Assembly (NCBI RefSeq): GCF_900096585.1
Contig: NZ_FMYH01000009.1
Location: 56,611 to 120,610 of the forward strand
Length of the DNA stretch: 64,000 bases
Source of the DNA: Sanguibacter gelidistatuariae
GTDB lineage: Bacteria; Actinomycetota; Actinomycetes; Actinomycetales; Cellulomonadaceae
Direction of reading: 5' to 3'
The position numbers and the translations under genes are program-made. The notes beneath the pieces were generated by a model. The model was not told the DNA's origin, searched no databases, and saw only the letters and a list, made by a program, of their open reading frames with translations. Within the stretch, counting starts at the first letter, position 1; the number at the start of each line of letters is the position of its first letter. Positions 35,866 through 44,543 of this stretch are shown piece by piece.

Positions 35866-35871
35866 GGGGGG

Positions 35872-36543
35872 GTGGACAGCCTAGAGGGTCAGACAGCCGA
35901 CGAACAGATCAGCGTGATGATCGTGGACGACCACGAGGTCGTCCGTCGAGGTATCGCGGAGGTGATCGACCGGTCGGAAGGCATGGGGATCGTCGCCGAG
36001 GCGGGGAGCGTCGCCGAGGGCATCCGCCGCGCCGAGCTGGTGCACCCGCAGGTCATGCTCGTGGACCTGCAGCTGCCGGACGGAACCGGCATCGACCTCA
36101 TGCGCGCCGTGCGCCGCACGCAGCCGAACACCCGGGCGATCGTCCTGACCTCCTTCGACGACGACTCCGCACTGGCGGCAGCCCTCGAGGTCGGCGCGGC
36201 GGCCTTCGTGCTCAAGAGCGTGCGCGGGGCCGAGATCGCCGACGTCGTGCGGGCCGTCGCCGCCGGGCGGGTGCTGCTCGACGAGCGGACCGTCACGCGT
36301 CGCCGCAAGGAGCACGACGACCCGACCGAGGACCTTACCCCGAGCGAGCTGCGGGTCGTCGACCTGATCGGCGAGGGACTCTCCAACCGGGAGATCGCCG
36401 AGCGGCTGAGCATCGCGGAGAAGACCGTCAAGAACCACATCACGTCATTGCTCGCCAAGATGGGCCTGCAGCGCCGCACGCAGGTCGCCGCCTGGGTCGC
36501 CGCGCGCCGTCACCACGCGTGGGCCCAGGACACCAAGCACTGA
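35872..36543 (+). CDS. LuxR/NarL-family response regulator (DevR-like)
   Basis: A 223-residue two-component regulator. The receiver domain (about residues 13-130) has acidic pocket VDDHE (Asp19/Asp20), phospho-acceptor Asp65 in VDLQLPDGTG, and Lys in FVLKSVRG. The C-terminal LuxR helix-turn-helix (about 160-215) reads LTPSELRVVDLIGEGLSNRE then TVKNHITSLLAKMGLQRR. It converges on a GAF-domain kinase at the end of the cyd operon, which is its likely partner; DevR/DosR, its closest well-known relative by layout, responds to hypoxia. Confidence 0.9.
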   Translation: MDSLEGQTADEQISVMIVDDHEVVRRGIAEVIDRSEGMGIVAEAGSVAEGIRRAELVHPQVMLVDLQLPDGTGIDLMRAVRRTQPNTRAIVLTSFDDDSALAAALEVGAAAFVLKSVRGAEIADVVRAVAAGRVLLDERTVTRRRKEHDDPTEDLTPSELRVVDLIGEGLSNREIAERLSIAEKTVKNHITSLLAKMGLQRRTQVAAWVAARRHHAWAQDTKH

Positions 36544-36559
36544 GGCTTTGAGACAGTGA

Positions 36560-36599
36560 AGCACCCCGAGCCGTATCGGCTCGGGGTGCTTTTCTCTCT
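36560..36599 (+). terminator. terminator between response regulator and sensor kinase
   Basis: AGCACCCCGAGCC pairs with GGCTCGGGGTGCT around GTATC, followed by TTTCTCTCT. A strong intrinsic terminator after the regulator gene, in the gap between convergent genes. Confidence 0.9.
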
Positions 36600-36631
36600 G
36601 TCCTCGGTGCGACCGCCAGCTGGTCAGCTGG

Positions 36632-37927
36632 TCAGCTGGTCCAGCTGTTCCATGTCGGGCCTGCCGGCCGCGCCGGTTCTGCCGACTGCACCGGAACCTG
36701 ATCGGCTGCCGAGGCCGACGACAGCGCGGAGGTCAGCGGGGCGGTCCACGTCAGCAGGGTGCCGCGGCCCGACGGCGCGTTCTCGATCGACGCGGTCCCC
36801 CCGTGCTGACGGGCCCGGGCCAAGACGTTCCACGTCCCCGAGTTACGGCCGGTCGGCGCACCGAGCCCGACGCCGTCGTCCTCGACCTCGACCATGACGG
36901 TTCCGGGTGACCGGTCGACGCCGTCTAGGCTGGCGACCGTCACGCGCACGGACACCGAGGACGCCTGGGCGTGGCGGGCCGCGTTGGCCAGCCCTTCGCG
37001 GACCACCGCGAGGATGTCGTCCGCGAGAGCCTGAGAGATCAGGCGGTCGATCGTCTCCTCGTCGTCGTCGATCGCGCCCAGGCTCTGGTCGTTGAGCGAG
37101 ATGACGAGGGAGGGCGCGAAGCCGAGCCCGGTGCGGGCCAACGATGCCTCGCGGCGCAACCGCTCGATGACCCCGGTTGCGGCGTCCGGGTCACGCAGGG
37201 AGTGCACGATCGAGCGGATCTCCCGCACGGAGTTGTCGATGTTGTCGAGCGCCTCGTCGAGGATGGCGATCAGGCCGGCCTTGTCGAGCCCGCGGGCCGC
37301 TCGCCGGCGGACCATCTCGAGCTGCATCCCGGTCGCGAAGAGCTGCTGGATCGCGAGGTCATGCAGGTCGCGGGCGATCCGCTCACGCTCCTCGACGAGC
37401 TTGGTCAGGCCCTGGGCCTGGCGCGCCTCGGACAGCACGAGCGCGAGCGCGGCCTGGTCGGCGAAGGTCGATGCTCGCTCCAGGTCCTTGCCGATGAAGG
37501 ATTCCTCACCGATCTTGCGCAGCAGAACAAGCACGCCGACGGGCTTGTCGGGTGTGCCCATCGGCGCGTAGAGGGCCGGGCCGTACTTGCGCATGGGTGG
37601 GAGCTCGAGATTGCGCGCGATCGGCAACGACGGGACCAGACGTCCGCGCCCGGTCTCTAGCGCCGCCCAGGACAGGCCCGTGCGGGGCATGGTCAGTCCG
37701 AGCAGCTGGTCCGCGCCCCAGCCGCGGACGACCTCCATGACCAGCTCGCCCTTGAGGCCGGGCAGCACGAGGGCGGCGGCATCGGCGTCGGAGATCTCCC
37801 GCGCGACGGAGACGATATGCTCGAGGACGTCCTCCTCGGGCGCTCCCGAGAGCAGCATCGTCGTGATGTGCGCCCCTGCGCTGAGCCAGCGTTCCCGTTC
37901 GACGGCGTCGGCTTCCCGTGGTCTCAC
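36632..37927 (-). CDS. GAF-domain sensor histidine kinase (DevS/NarL-kinase type)
   Basis: A 431-residue cytoplasmic kinase without membrane segments. The GAF domain spans about residues 20-170. The HisKA_3 phospho-acceptor is His189 in ERERIARDLHDLAIQQLF, and the HATPase_c domain has VREGLANAARHAQASSVSV, EDDGVGLG and GRGTLLTWT. GTG at 37927 is preceded by GAGGA; in-frame GTG codons at 37978 and 37996 are alternatives. It follows cydC by 83 bases on the same strand. DevS-type GAF domains can bind heme or react to redox state; whether this one does cannot be seen, but its place suggests sensing of oxygen or quinone state. Confidence 0.88.
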   Translation of the reverse strand: MRPREADAVERERWLSAGAHITTMLLSGAPEEDVLEHIVSVAREISDADAAALVLPGLKGELVMEVVRGWGADQLLGLTMPRTGLSWAALETGRGRLVPSLPIARNLELPPMRKYGPALYAPMGTPDKPVGVLVLLRKIGEESFIGKDLERASTFADQAALALVLSEARQAQGLTKLVEERERIARDLHDLAIQQLFATGMQLEMVRRRAARGLDKAGLIAILDEALDNIDNSVREIRSIVHSLRDPDAATGVIERLRREASLARTGLGFAPSLVISLNDQSLGAIDDDEETIDRLISQALADDILAVVREGLANAARHAQASSVSVRVTVASLDGVDRSPGTVMVEVEDDGVGLGAPTGRNSGTWNVLARARQHGGTASIENAPSGRGTLLTWTAPLTSALSSASAADQVPVQSAEPARPAGPTWNSWTS

Positions 37928-38010
37928 TGTGTCCTCAGTTCGTCGGTGTCGGTGTGTTCTGTTGCTGCTGTCTTGCACGATGTTGCGCTCTTGCACGGCT
38001 CCATCATCGC

Positions 38011-39792
38011 TCAGACGAGCTGGTCCTCCCCAGCGACCGCTTGGCGGTAGGCCGGGTCCGCGGCGAGGAGCTCGGCGTGGGTGCCCCGTGCGCGGACCAC
38101 GCCGGAGTCGATGACTATCACCTCGTCCGCAGCAGCGAGGGCGCTGAGCCGGTGGGTCGCGACGACGACGGCGCGCTGGGACTGGGTAGTCGCCTCGAGC
38201 GAACTCTTGCCCAGCGTGAGCAGATCCGTGAGCAGCGCGTCGGCGGTGACGGGGTCGAGGTGCTCGGCGGGCTCGTCGACGAGCAGGATCGGCGCGGGGG
38301 AGCACAGCGCCCGGGCGAGCAGGAGGCGTCGTCGTTCGCCGCCGGAGATCGAGGAGGCGTCGGCTCCCAGGCGGGTGTGCACACCCTCGGGCAGTTGGGC
38401 GAGCCACCCGCCCAGGCCCGCCCGATGCAGCACCCCGACGGCTTCCGCCTCGGTGACGCTGCCCCGGGCCACACGCAGGTTTTCCAGGATGGACGTGTTG
38501 AAGACGTGCGCATCCTCGGCCGTGAACACGACCGAGCCCGCTGCCTGGTCGTGGGAGATACGGGCGGTGGGACGGCCGTCGAGGAGCAGGCTGCCGCCGC
38601 GGGAGGGGATGAGGCCCGCGAGGGTGAGCAACGCCGTCGTCTTGCCGGTGCCGCTCGGGCCGACGAGGGCGACCGACCGGCCTGGGGTGAGTGTCAGGTC
38701 GAGTCCGCTCAGGGTCGGCGGCTGGCCGGGCCAGCCGCAGACCAGGCCGGAGGCGACGAGGGAGGTGGCCGCGGGAGGTGCGACGGTGTCGTCCGGCGCC
38801 GCCGGCTCGCCCGCGGCCGCCGCGTCGAGCAGCGCCATGATCCGTGTGGCTGCCTCGCGGGAGCGGTGCACCTGGATGGCCGCGGCCGGCAGCACCTGGG
38901 TGATCTCGAAGACCGCGAGCGGGGTGAGGACCACGACCGCGAGGGAGACGGGGGAGAGCGACCCGTTCGTGACCGAGGGGATGGCCAGGACCAGCGCCGT
39001 GAGCACGGCGAGCCCGGTGGCCAGGACGGCGACGGCCGAGGCCAGCCCGGAGGTCCGTGCGCCGGAGTCGGTCGCCGCGGCGAGCCGCGCGTCGGCCTCG
39101 CGCAGCGCCTTCCGGCGGGTCTCGAGCATGCCCGAGACCGTCAGTGCGGCGGCGTTGTCGATGATGTCCAGGGAGATCGCGGCCAGATCGGAGCGGGCCT
39201 GCGCCGAGCGCTTCTCGGTTGTGGACGCCCCGCGAGCCGCGAGCCACGGGCCGACGATGCCCGCCAGGACCAGGCACAGCGCGAGGGCGATCCCCGTGCC
39301 GGCGTGCACTGCGCAGATGAGGGCGACGGACCCCGCGCCGAGCACGGTCGCGACCGCGGCCGGCAGCAGCCCCCGGACGACGACGTCGCCGACCGTGTCG
39401 ACGTCGGCGCCCACCCGGGCGAGCAGATCGCCGCGACGCAGCGCGGCCACCGACTCGATCCGGCCCGCGGCGAGATCGGCGTAGATCCGGGTGCGCAGGC
39501 TGGCCATGCCGCGCAGAGCGACGGCGTGGGAGGCCAGGCGTTCGAGGTAGCGGAAGACTCCGCGGGAGATCCCGAAGGCGCGCACGGCGACCGTGGCGAC
39601 CGACAGGGTCAGCACGGGCGGCATCTGCGAGGCGCGGGCGATGAGCCAGGCGGAGACCGCGGCGAGCGCGATCGCGCTGCCGAGGGCGAGCACGCCGAGC
39701 CCGACCGCCCCGGCGGCGTGTCTGCGGTCGATGTCGAGCAGGGCGACGGCGCGCCGCAGCGGGTCCTGCCTCCATCGCGTCCAGCGACTCAT
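38011..39792 (-). CDS. cydC: thiol reductant ABC exporter subunit CydC
   Basis: A 593-residue fused ABC exporter half: six hydrophobic segments in residues about 20-310, then an ATPase domain with Walker A VGPSGTGKTTAL, signature SSISGGERRRLLLARAL and Walker B ILLVDEPAEHLD. CydDC exports glutathione/cysteine in E. coli and is needed to assemble cytochrome bd. It overlaps cydD by four bases. Confidence 0.93.
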   Translation of the reverse strand: MSRWTRWRQDPLRRAVALLDIDRRHAAGAVGLGVLALGSAIALAAVSAWLIARASQMPPVLTLSVATVAVRAFGISRGVFRYLERLASHAVALRGMASLRTRIYADLAAGRIESVAALRRGDLLARVGADVDTVGDVVVRGLLPAAVATVLGAGSVALICAVHAGTGIALALCLVLAGIVGPWLAARGASTTEKRSAQARSDLAAISLDIIDNAAALTVSGMLETRRKALREADARLAAATDSGARTSGLASAVAVLATGLAVLTALVLAIPSVTNGSLSPVSLAVVVLTPLAVFEITQVLPAAAIQVHRSREAATRIMALLDAAAAGEPAAPDDTVAPPAATSLVASGLVCGWPGQPPTLSGLDLTLTPGRSVALVGPSGTGKTTALLTLAGLIPSRGGSLLLDGRPTARISHDQAAGSVVFTAEDAHVFNTSILENLRVARGSVTEAEAVGVLHRAGLGGWLAQLPEGVHTRLGADASSISGGERRRLLLARALCSPAPILLVDEPAEHLDPVTADALLTDLLTLGKSSLEATTQSQRAVVVATHRLSALAAADEVIVIDSGVVRARGTHAELLAADPAYRQAVAGEDQLV

Positions 39793-41459
39793 GACGTGAC
39801 CATGCTCTCGGTGCTCGCCGAGCGCACCTCGATGACGTCGTCGGCGAGGGCCACGAGCGCCGGGCGGTGCGCGACGACGAGGACCGTGCGGCCCGCGACA
39901 CGGAGCTCATTGATGGTCGCCAAGACCTGGTCCTCGGCGAGGGCGTCCAGGTGCGCGGTCGGCTCGTCGAGCACGACGAGCGGTTGGTCACCGAGCAGGG
40001 CGGCGGTGAGGGCAACTCGCTGACGCTGGCCGACGCTCAGGCCCAGCCCGCCCTGGCCGAGTGCGGTGTCCAGGCCGCGGGGGAGGTGCGCGACGACGTC
40101 GTCCAGGCCGGTCAGACGCATGGCCCGGGCGAGAACCTCCTCGCTCGGGGGGGCCAGAGGATCGGCGGCGAGCGCCTCGCGGACGGTGCCGGGGGGCAGC
40201 GCGCTGCGCTGGGGGAGCCAGGCGATCTGGGACCACCACGTCGAGCGGTCGATCGTGGCGAGGTCCAGGTCGCCGGCGCGGACCCGGCCCTCATCCGGGG
40301 TGAGGAGGCCGAGCAGGGCGAGGACCGCGGTCGACTTGCCTGAGCCGGACGGACCCACGAGCGCGACAACACGGCCGGGGTGGATGGTCGCGGACAGGTT
40401 CGAGGGGGCCACCGCGAGGCGACCGGGCGCGACGACGCTCAGGCCGTCGAAGGTGATCGGGGTGCGGGCGAGGTCCGGGGCCGGGATGGTCCCGGACATC
40501 GGCAGCGCCTCGTCGAGCACGTCGAAGGCACGCTGGGCGGCCGTGATCCCATCGGTCGAGGCGTGGAACTGCACGCCGATCTGGCGGATCGGCAGGTATA
40601 CCTCGGGGGCGAGCACAAGGACGGCGAGGCCGGTCTCGAGACCGATGTCACCGTGCACGAGGCGCAGCCCGATGCCGACCGCGACGAGCGCCACGGACAA
40701 GGTGGTGAGCAGCTCGAGGACCATGCCGGAGAGGAAGGCGACCCGCAGGGTGCTCATGGTCGAGCGGGTGTAGGCCTCGCCGAGCTCGCGGACCCGGGCG
40801 ACGGGTCCCTTCTCCCGGCCGAAGGCCCGTAGGGTCGCCAGCCCGGCGAGCAGGTCGAGGACCTGCGCGCCGAGGCGCGCCATGACGAGCAGCCGATGCT
40901 GGGAGTAGCTCTGGGTGAGCTGGCCGACCAGGATCATGAACAGTGGGACCAGCGGGATCGTCACCGTGATGATGAGGGCGGAGATCCAGTCCAGGCCGAG
41001 GACCACGACGAGGGCGGCCGGGGTCACGGTGACCGCGAGCAGCAGCTGCGGGAGATAGCGGACGAGGTAGGGCTCGAGGTCGTCCAGGCCCCTGGTCGCG
41101 AGCGTCACGACGTCGGTCCCGCGTCCGGAGGACAACCACCGGGGACCCAGCTCGGCGGCCCGGAGGACGACCTTCTCCCGCAGGTCGGCGACCACCCGGG
41201 TGGCCGCGCGGTGCGCGAACCGCTCCTGGAGGCCGTTGACCACGGCTCGCGCCGCGACGACCGCCGCGAGCCACCCGAGGCGGCCCGCGACGTCGCGGAG
41301 GGTGGCGCCGTCGGAGATGACCGGTGCGAGCGCCGCCGCGATGAGCAGCGCCTGCGCGATCACCAGGGCGGCTGTGATGATGCCGAAGGCCGTGGTGAGC
41401 AGCACGTATCCGCGGGCGGGGGCCGCATACCGCAGCAGCTTCGGGTCGAGAGGTTTCAC
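39789..41459 (-). CDS. cydD: thiol reductant ABC exporter subunit CydD
   Basis: The partner half-transporter, 556 residues. N-terminal membrane region (residues about 15-300; DLREKVVLRAAELGPRWL between helices), Walker A VGPSGSGKSTAV, signature GLSVGQRQRVALTAALL, Walker B VVLDEPTAHLDA. The start overlaps the cydB stop by four bases, so cydB, cydD and cydC are translationally coupled. Confidence 0.93.
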   Translation of the reverse strand: MKPLDPKLLRYAAPARGYVLLTTAFGIITAALVIAQALLIAAALAPVISDGATLRDVAGRLGWLAAVVAARAVVNGLQERFAHRAATRVVADLREKVVLRAAELGPRWLSSGRGTDVVTLATRGLDDLEPYLVRYLPQLLLAVTVTPAALVVVLGLDWISALIITVTIPLVPLFMILVGQLTQSYSQHRLLVMARLGAQVLDLLAGLATLRAFGREKGPVARVRELGEAYTRSTMSTLRVAFLSGMVLELLTTLSVALVAVGIGLRLVHGDIGLETGLAVLVLAPEVYLPIRQIGVQFHASTDGITAAQRAFDVLDEALPMSGTIPAPDLARTPITFDGLSVVAPGRLAVAPSNLSATIHPGRVVALVGPSGSGKSTAVLALLGLLTPDEGRVRAGDLDLATIDRSTWWSQIAWLPQRSALPPGTVREALAADPLAPPSEEVLARAMRLTGLDDVVAHLPRGLDTALGQGGLGLSVGQRQRVALTAALLGDQPLVVLDEPTAHLDALAEDQVLATINELRVAGRTVLVVAHRPALVALADDVIEVRSASTESMVTS

Positions 41460-42505
41460 GCTGACGGCTTGCCTACGGTCTCGCGAGGCGGGGTGAGCGA
41501 CGCCAGGCCGATCGGCTCCGGGATGTGGTGGGTGGCCAGGCGCTTGCGGAAGACCCAGAACGTCCAGCCCTGGTAGACGAGCACGAGCGGGACCAGGAAG
41601 AGGGCGACCCAGGACATGACCGTGAGCGTGTACTGCGTCGAGGACGCGTTGCGGATGTTCAGCGAGTTCGCCGGGTCGAAGGCGGGCATGACGTCGGGGT
41701 ACATCGACCCGAAGATCAGCACGACGGCCGCGATGATCGCCACGCCCGACAGGACGAAGGCCCAGCCTTCACGGCCCTTGGCGTTCGTGATGACAACGCC
41801 CACGAGGGCGAGGGCAGCCACAGCCACGGCGGCCCAGGTCCAGGTGACGGAGTAGGCGAGCTGGGCCCACACGGCCCAGGCGCCCGCGGCCACGACGCTC
41901 GCGACGGAGAAGTAGCCGGCGAGCCGGTTCGCCCGGACCCGCATGTCGCCGTCCGTCTTGAGCGCGAGGAACACCGACCCGTGCAGCAGGAAGAGCAGCA
42001 GCGTGACGACGCCGCCGAGCAGTGCGAAGGGGTTCAGCAGTGCCCAGAAGCCGCCGATGTACTCGTGGCTGGCGTCCAGCTCGACGCCGCGCACGAGGTT
42101 CGCGAAGGCCACGCCCCACAGGATCGAGGGCAACCAGGAGCCGATGATGATGCCCTGGTCACAGCGGCGCTGCCACGTCGGGTCGTTGATCTTGGAGCGG
42201 TACTCGAAGGAGATGCCGCGCAGGATCAGGGAGATGAGGATGATGAACAGCGGGACGTAGAAGCCCGAGAACATCGTCGCGTACCACTCCGGGAAGGCCG
42301 CGAACGTGGCCCCGCCCGCGGTGAGCAGCCACACCTCGTTGCCGTCCCAGAGCGGGCCGATGGTGTTGATCATCAGGCGGCGGTCTTTGTCGGTGCGTCC
42401 CAGGACCGGGAGCAGCATGCCGACGCCGAAGTCGAAGCCCTCCAGGACCAGGTAACCCGTCCACAGGACGGCGATCAGTACGAACCACAGGATCTGCAGA
42501 TCCAT
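41456..42505 (-). CDS. cydB: cytochrome bd ubiquinol/menaquinol oxidase subunit II
   Basis: A 349-residue membrane subunit with about eight hydrophobic segments. LQILWFVLIAVLWTGYLVLE, GFDFGVGML and GPLWDGNEVWLLTAGGA near the N-terminus and RGISFEYRSK are family hallmarks. It pairs with CydA in the high-affinity oxidase. It lies 33 bases downstream of cydA. Confidence 0.96.
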   Translation of the reverse strand: MDLQILWFVLIAVLWTGYLVLEGFDFGVGMLLPVLGRTDKDRRLMINTIGPLWDGNEVWLLTAGGATFAAFPEWYATMFSGFYVPLFIILISLILRGISFEYRSKINDPTWQRRCDQGIIIGSWLPSILWGVAFANLVRGVELDASHEYIGGFWALLNPFALLGGVVTLLLFLLHGSVFLALKTDGDMRVRANRLAGYFSVASVVAAGAWAVWAQLAYSVTWTWAAVAVAALALVGVVITNAKGREGWAFVLSGVAIIAAVVLIFGSMYPDVMPAFDPANSLNIRNASSTQYTLTVMSWVALFLVPLVLVYQGWTFWVFRKRLATHHIPEPIGLASLTPPRETVGKPSA

Positions 42506-42538
42506 CTCTGTTGCCTTTCTCGCGCGTTCGGTGGCAGG

Positions 42539-44026
42539 TCAGTAGGCGAAGGACAACGGGCGGTCCACGTCGTCGTCGGAGTCGTCGCGGGCCTCGGGGG
42601 AGTCGTCGTGGACCGTCTCGGGTGCACCCTCGACCATGTACCGCCAGATGAGGCGGGCCCACACGATGGTCAGCACGGTGTAGACGAGCGTGAAGATGAG
42701 CATCGAGGCGAGGATCACCCCCGGCCCCTGGGCCGTGGAGACCCCACGCTCGGTGAGCATCCGGATCTCGTCGATCCCGCTCGGGTTCGGAGCCACGACC
42801 CACGGCTGGCGCCCGGTCTCGGTGAAGATCCAGCCGAAGGACGAGGCCAGGAACGGCGTCGGGATCGCGACCAGGCCGCCGATCGCGAGCCACTTGTTGC
42901 CGCTGATCCGCCCCTTGCGGGTGAGCCACAGCGCGAAGACCGCGAGGGCCGCAGAGCCGACGCCGAGGCCGATCATGAGCCGGAAGCTCCAGTACGTCAG
43001 GGCGAGGTTGGGGGAGTAGTCGACCGGGTTGCCGGCCGCGTCCACGTCGCCGTACCGCTCGGTCATCTGCTCCTGGAGCTCGGGAATGCCCTTGACGACG
43101 GAGTCGAAGGTGCCGTCGGCGAGGAAGCTCGTGAGCTTGGGGATCTCGATGATCCGGGTGACGCCGTCGCAGTCGTTGGAGAGGTCGCCGATCGTCAGGA
43201 TCGAGAAGGACGCACCTGTCTCCGTCTGGCACAGGCCCTCGGCGGCGGCCATCTTCATGGGCTGCTGCTGGAACATGAGCTTGGCCTGGAAGTCACCGGA
43301 GACAGCGATGCCGATCCCGGAGACGATCATGACGATGAGGCCGAAGATCACCGCGGGGCGGTAGACGTCGCGAGCCACGTCCTTGCGGCCCTTGCGGATC
43401 TCGCGGACCATCCACCACGCGGCGATGCCCGCGACGAAGGTGCCCGCGGTCAGCCACGCGGCCGTGAGGGTGTGCGGGAACGCCGCCATGAGCGTGGAGT
43501 TGGAGAGCACGGCGCCGATGTCGGTCATCTCCGCGCGCCCGGTCTCGGGGTTGTAGACCGCCCCGACCGGGTGCTGCATCCAGGAGTTGGCCGCGAGGAT
43601 GAAGAACGCGGACAGGTTCGAGGCGAGCGCGACGGCCCAGATGCACGCGAGGTGGATCTTCTTGTTGAGCTTGTCCCAGCCGAAGATCCACAGACCCAGG
43701 AAGGTCGACTCGATGAAGAACGCGGCGAGGGCCTCCATGGCGAGCGGTGCCCCGAAGACGTCACCGACGAAGCGCGAGTAGTCGCTCCAGTTCATGCCGA
43801 ACTGGAACTCCTGGACGATGCCGGTGACGACACCGATCGCGAAGTTGATGAGGAGCAGCTTGCCGAAGAACTTCGTCAGCTTGAGCCAACGCTCGTTGCC
43901 CGTCCGTACCCAGGCGGTCTGCATGATGGCGACCATGGGGGCGAGCCCGATCGTCAGCGGTACGTAGAAGAAGTGATAGACGGTCGTGATGGCGAACTGC
44001 CACCGTGCTATGTCCAGGACGTCCAC
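42539..44026 (-). CDS. cydA: cytochrome bd oxidase subunit I
   Basis: The heme-bearing subunit (b558, b595, d) that oxidises quinol and reduces oxygen to water with very high oxygen affinity. The 495-residue protein begins DIARWQFAITTVYHFF with the b595 ligand His, has QEFQFGMNWSDYSRFVG, FFIESTFLGLWIFGWD, and GRQPWVV after the short Q-loop; the length places it with the short-Q-loop forms. GTG start follows AGGAG. First gene of cydABDC; a DosR-like box lies about 100 bases upstream. Confidence 0.96.
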   Translation of the reverse strand: MDVLDIARWQFAITTVYHFFYVPLTIGLAPMVAIMQTAWVRTGNERWLKLTKFFGKLLLINFAIGVVTGIVQEFQFGMNWSDYSRFVGDVFGAPLAMEALAAFFIESTFLGLWIFGWDKLNKKIHLACIWAVALASNLSAFFILAANSWMQHPVGAVYNPETGRAEMTDIGAVLSNSTLMAAFPHTLTAAWLTAGTFVAGIAAWWMVREIRKGRKDVARDVYRPAVIFGLIVMIVSGIGIAVSGDFQAKLMFQQQPMKMAAAEGLCQTETGASFSILTIGDLSNDCDGVTRIIEIPKLTSFLADGTFDSVVKGIPELQEQMTERYGDVDAAGNPVDYSPNLALTYWSFRLMIGLGVGSAALAVFALWLTRKGRISGNKWLAIGGLVAIPTPFLASSFGWIFTETGRQPWVVAPNPSGIDEIRMLTERGVSTAQGPGVILASMLIFTLVYTVLTIVWARLIWRYMVEGAPETVHDDSPEARDDSDDDVDRPLSFAY

Positions 44027-44543
44027 GGTGCTCCTGAGTGCTCGTGTGTGGAAGATGGGGGGAGGCTGCGGCGAAGTGATCGAGAATTGCTGGATCTGAC
44101 GCTATGACGCGAAGATTTCTCACGGTAGGACCTACGTCCCGCTGGCCCGGATCGCAGGCTGGATGCCGTGTGACCTAGGTCTCCGCGGCCGGTGTTCGGA
44201 GCTGCGTTGTCTCGACACTATCTTCACAGTCTGACTTCGACACGCCCTGGCGGAACGGGCGCAGCCCTCGCCAAGGGCCTCTGTGCGATACTGGACAAGG
44301 CTCAAGGACCCCACATGCCTTCGATGCTGAGATTCTGCTCGTTGCATTCGCGAATCGCGGATTGTGGCGCGCCGCAGTCGGGAGAATGGCCCGACCGCCT
44401 GGCGCACACCGTCGCTCGCCGTTGCCTCGAGCCGAAACCGACGACTTCCGTCGCGGCGCATCAGGCGCCGACGACGACTGAACCGCCCTTGGGGCGCCGC
44501 ACGTGTGGGGCGGAGCCCTCTGAGGGCACATGGAGCACACCCC
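44027..44543. other. 517-base divergent control region between cydA and rne/rng
   Basis: It holds the promoters of the cyd operon and the RNase E/G gene. Visible elements are the DosR-like box at 44127-44140, an overlapping palindrome GTAGGACCTAC at 44125-44135, and GACCTAGGTC at 44172-44181. The long stretch before rne/rng could be a leader used in autoregulation, as known for E. coli rne, but no fold was established. No tRNA or open frame of note. Confidence 0.5.
44127..44140. promoter_or_regulatory. DosR/DevR-like box upstream of cydA
   Basis: AGGACCTACGTCCC matches 11 of 14 positions of the mycobacterial DosR core GGGACTWWAGTCCC, with the diagnostic GGAC-N4-GTCC inverted pair intact. It lies about 101 bases before the cydA start. 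The response regulator and kinase at the other end of this locus are of DevR/DevS layout. Binding is inferred. Confidence 0.45.

Noticed and set aside
36632..40015. Single 1127-codon frame joining the sensor kinase with upstream text
   Set aside because: The part before about 37996 is cydC and cydD in a wrong frame; only the last 431 codons carry kinase motifs.
37918..40023. 701-codon plus-strand frame over cydC
   Set aside because: Antisense of cydC with no recognisable motif.
41525..44107. 860-codon plus-strand frame over cydB and cydA
   Set aside because: Antisense of two well-supported membrane genes; composition dominated by Asp, Glu, His, Gly and Arg from reversed codons.
44027..44543. 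Small RNA or riboswitch before rne/rng
   Set aside because: No conserved riboswitch core or terminator-like hairpin could be identified by eye; left as an intergenic note.
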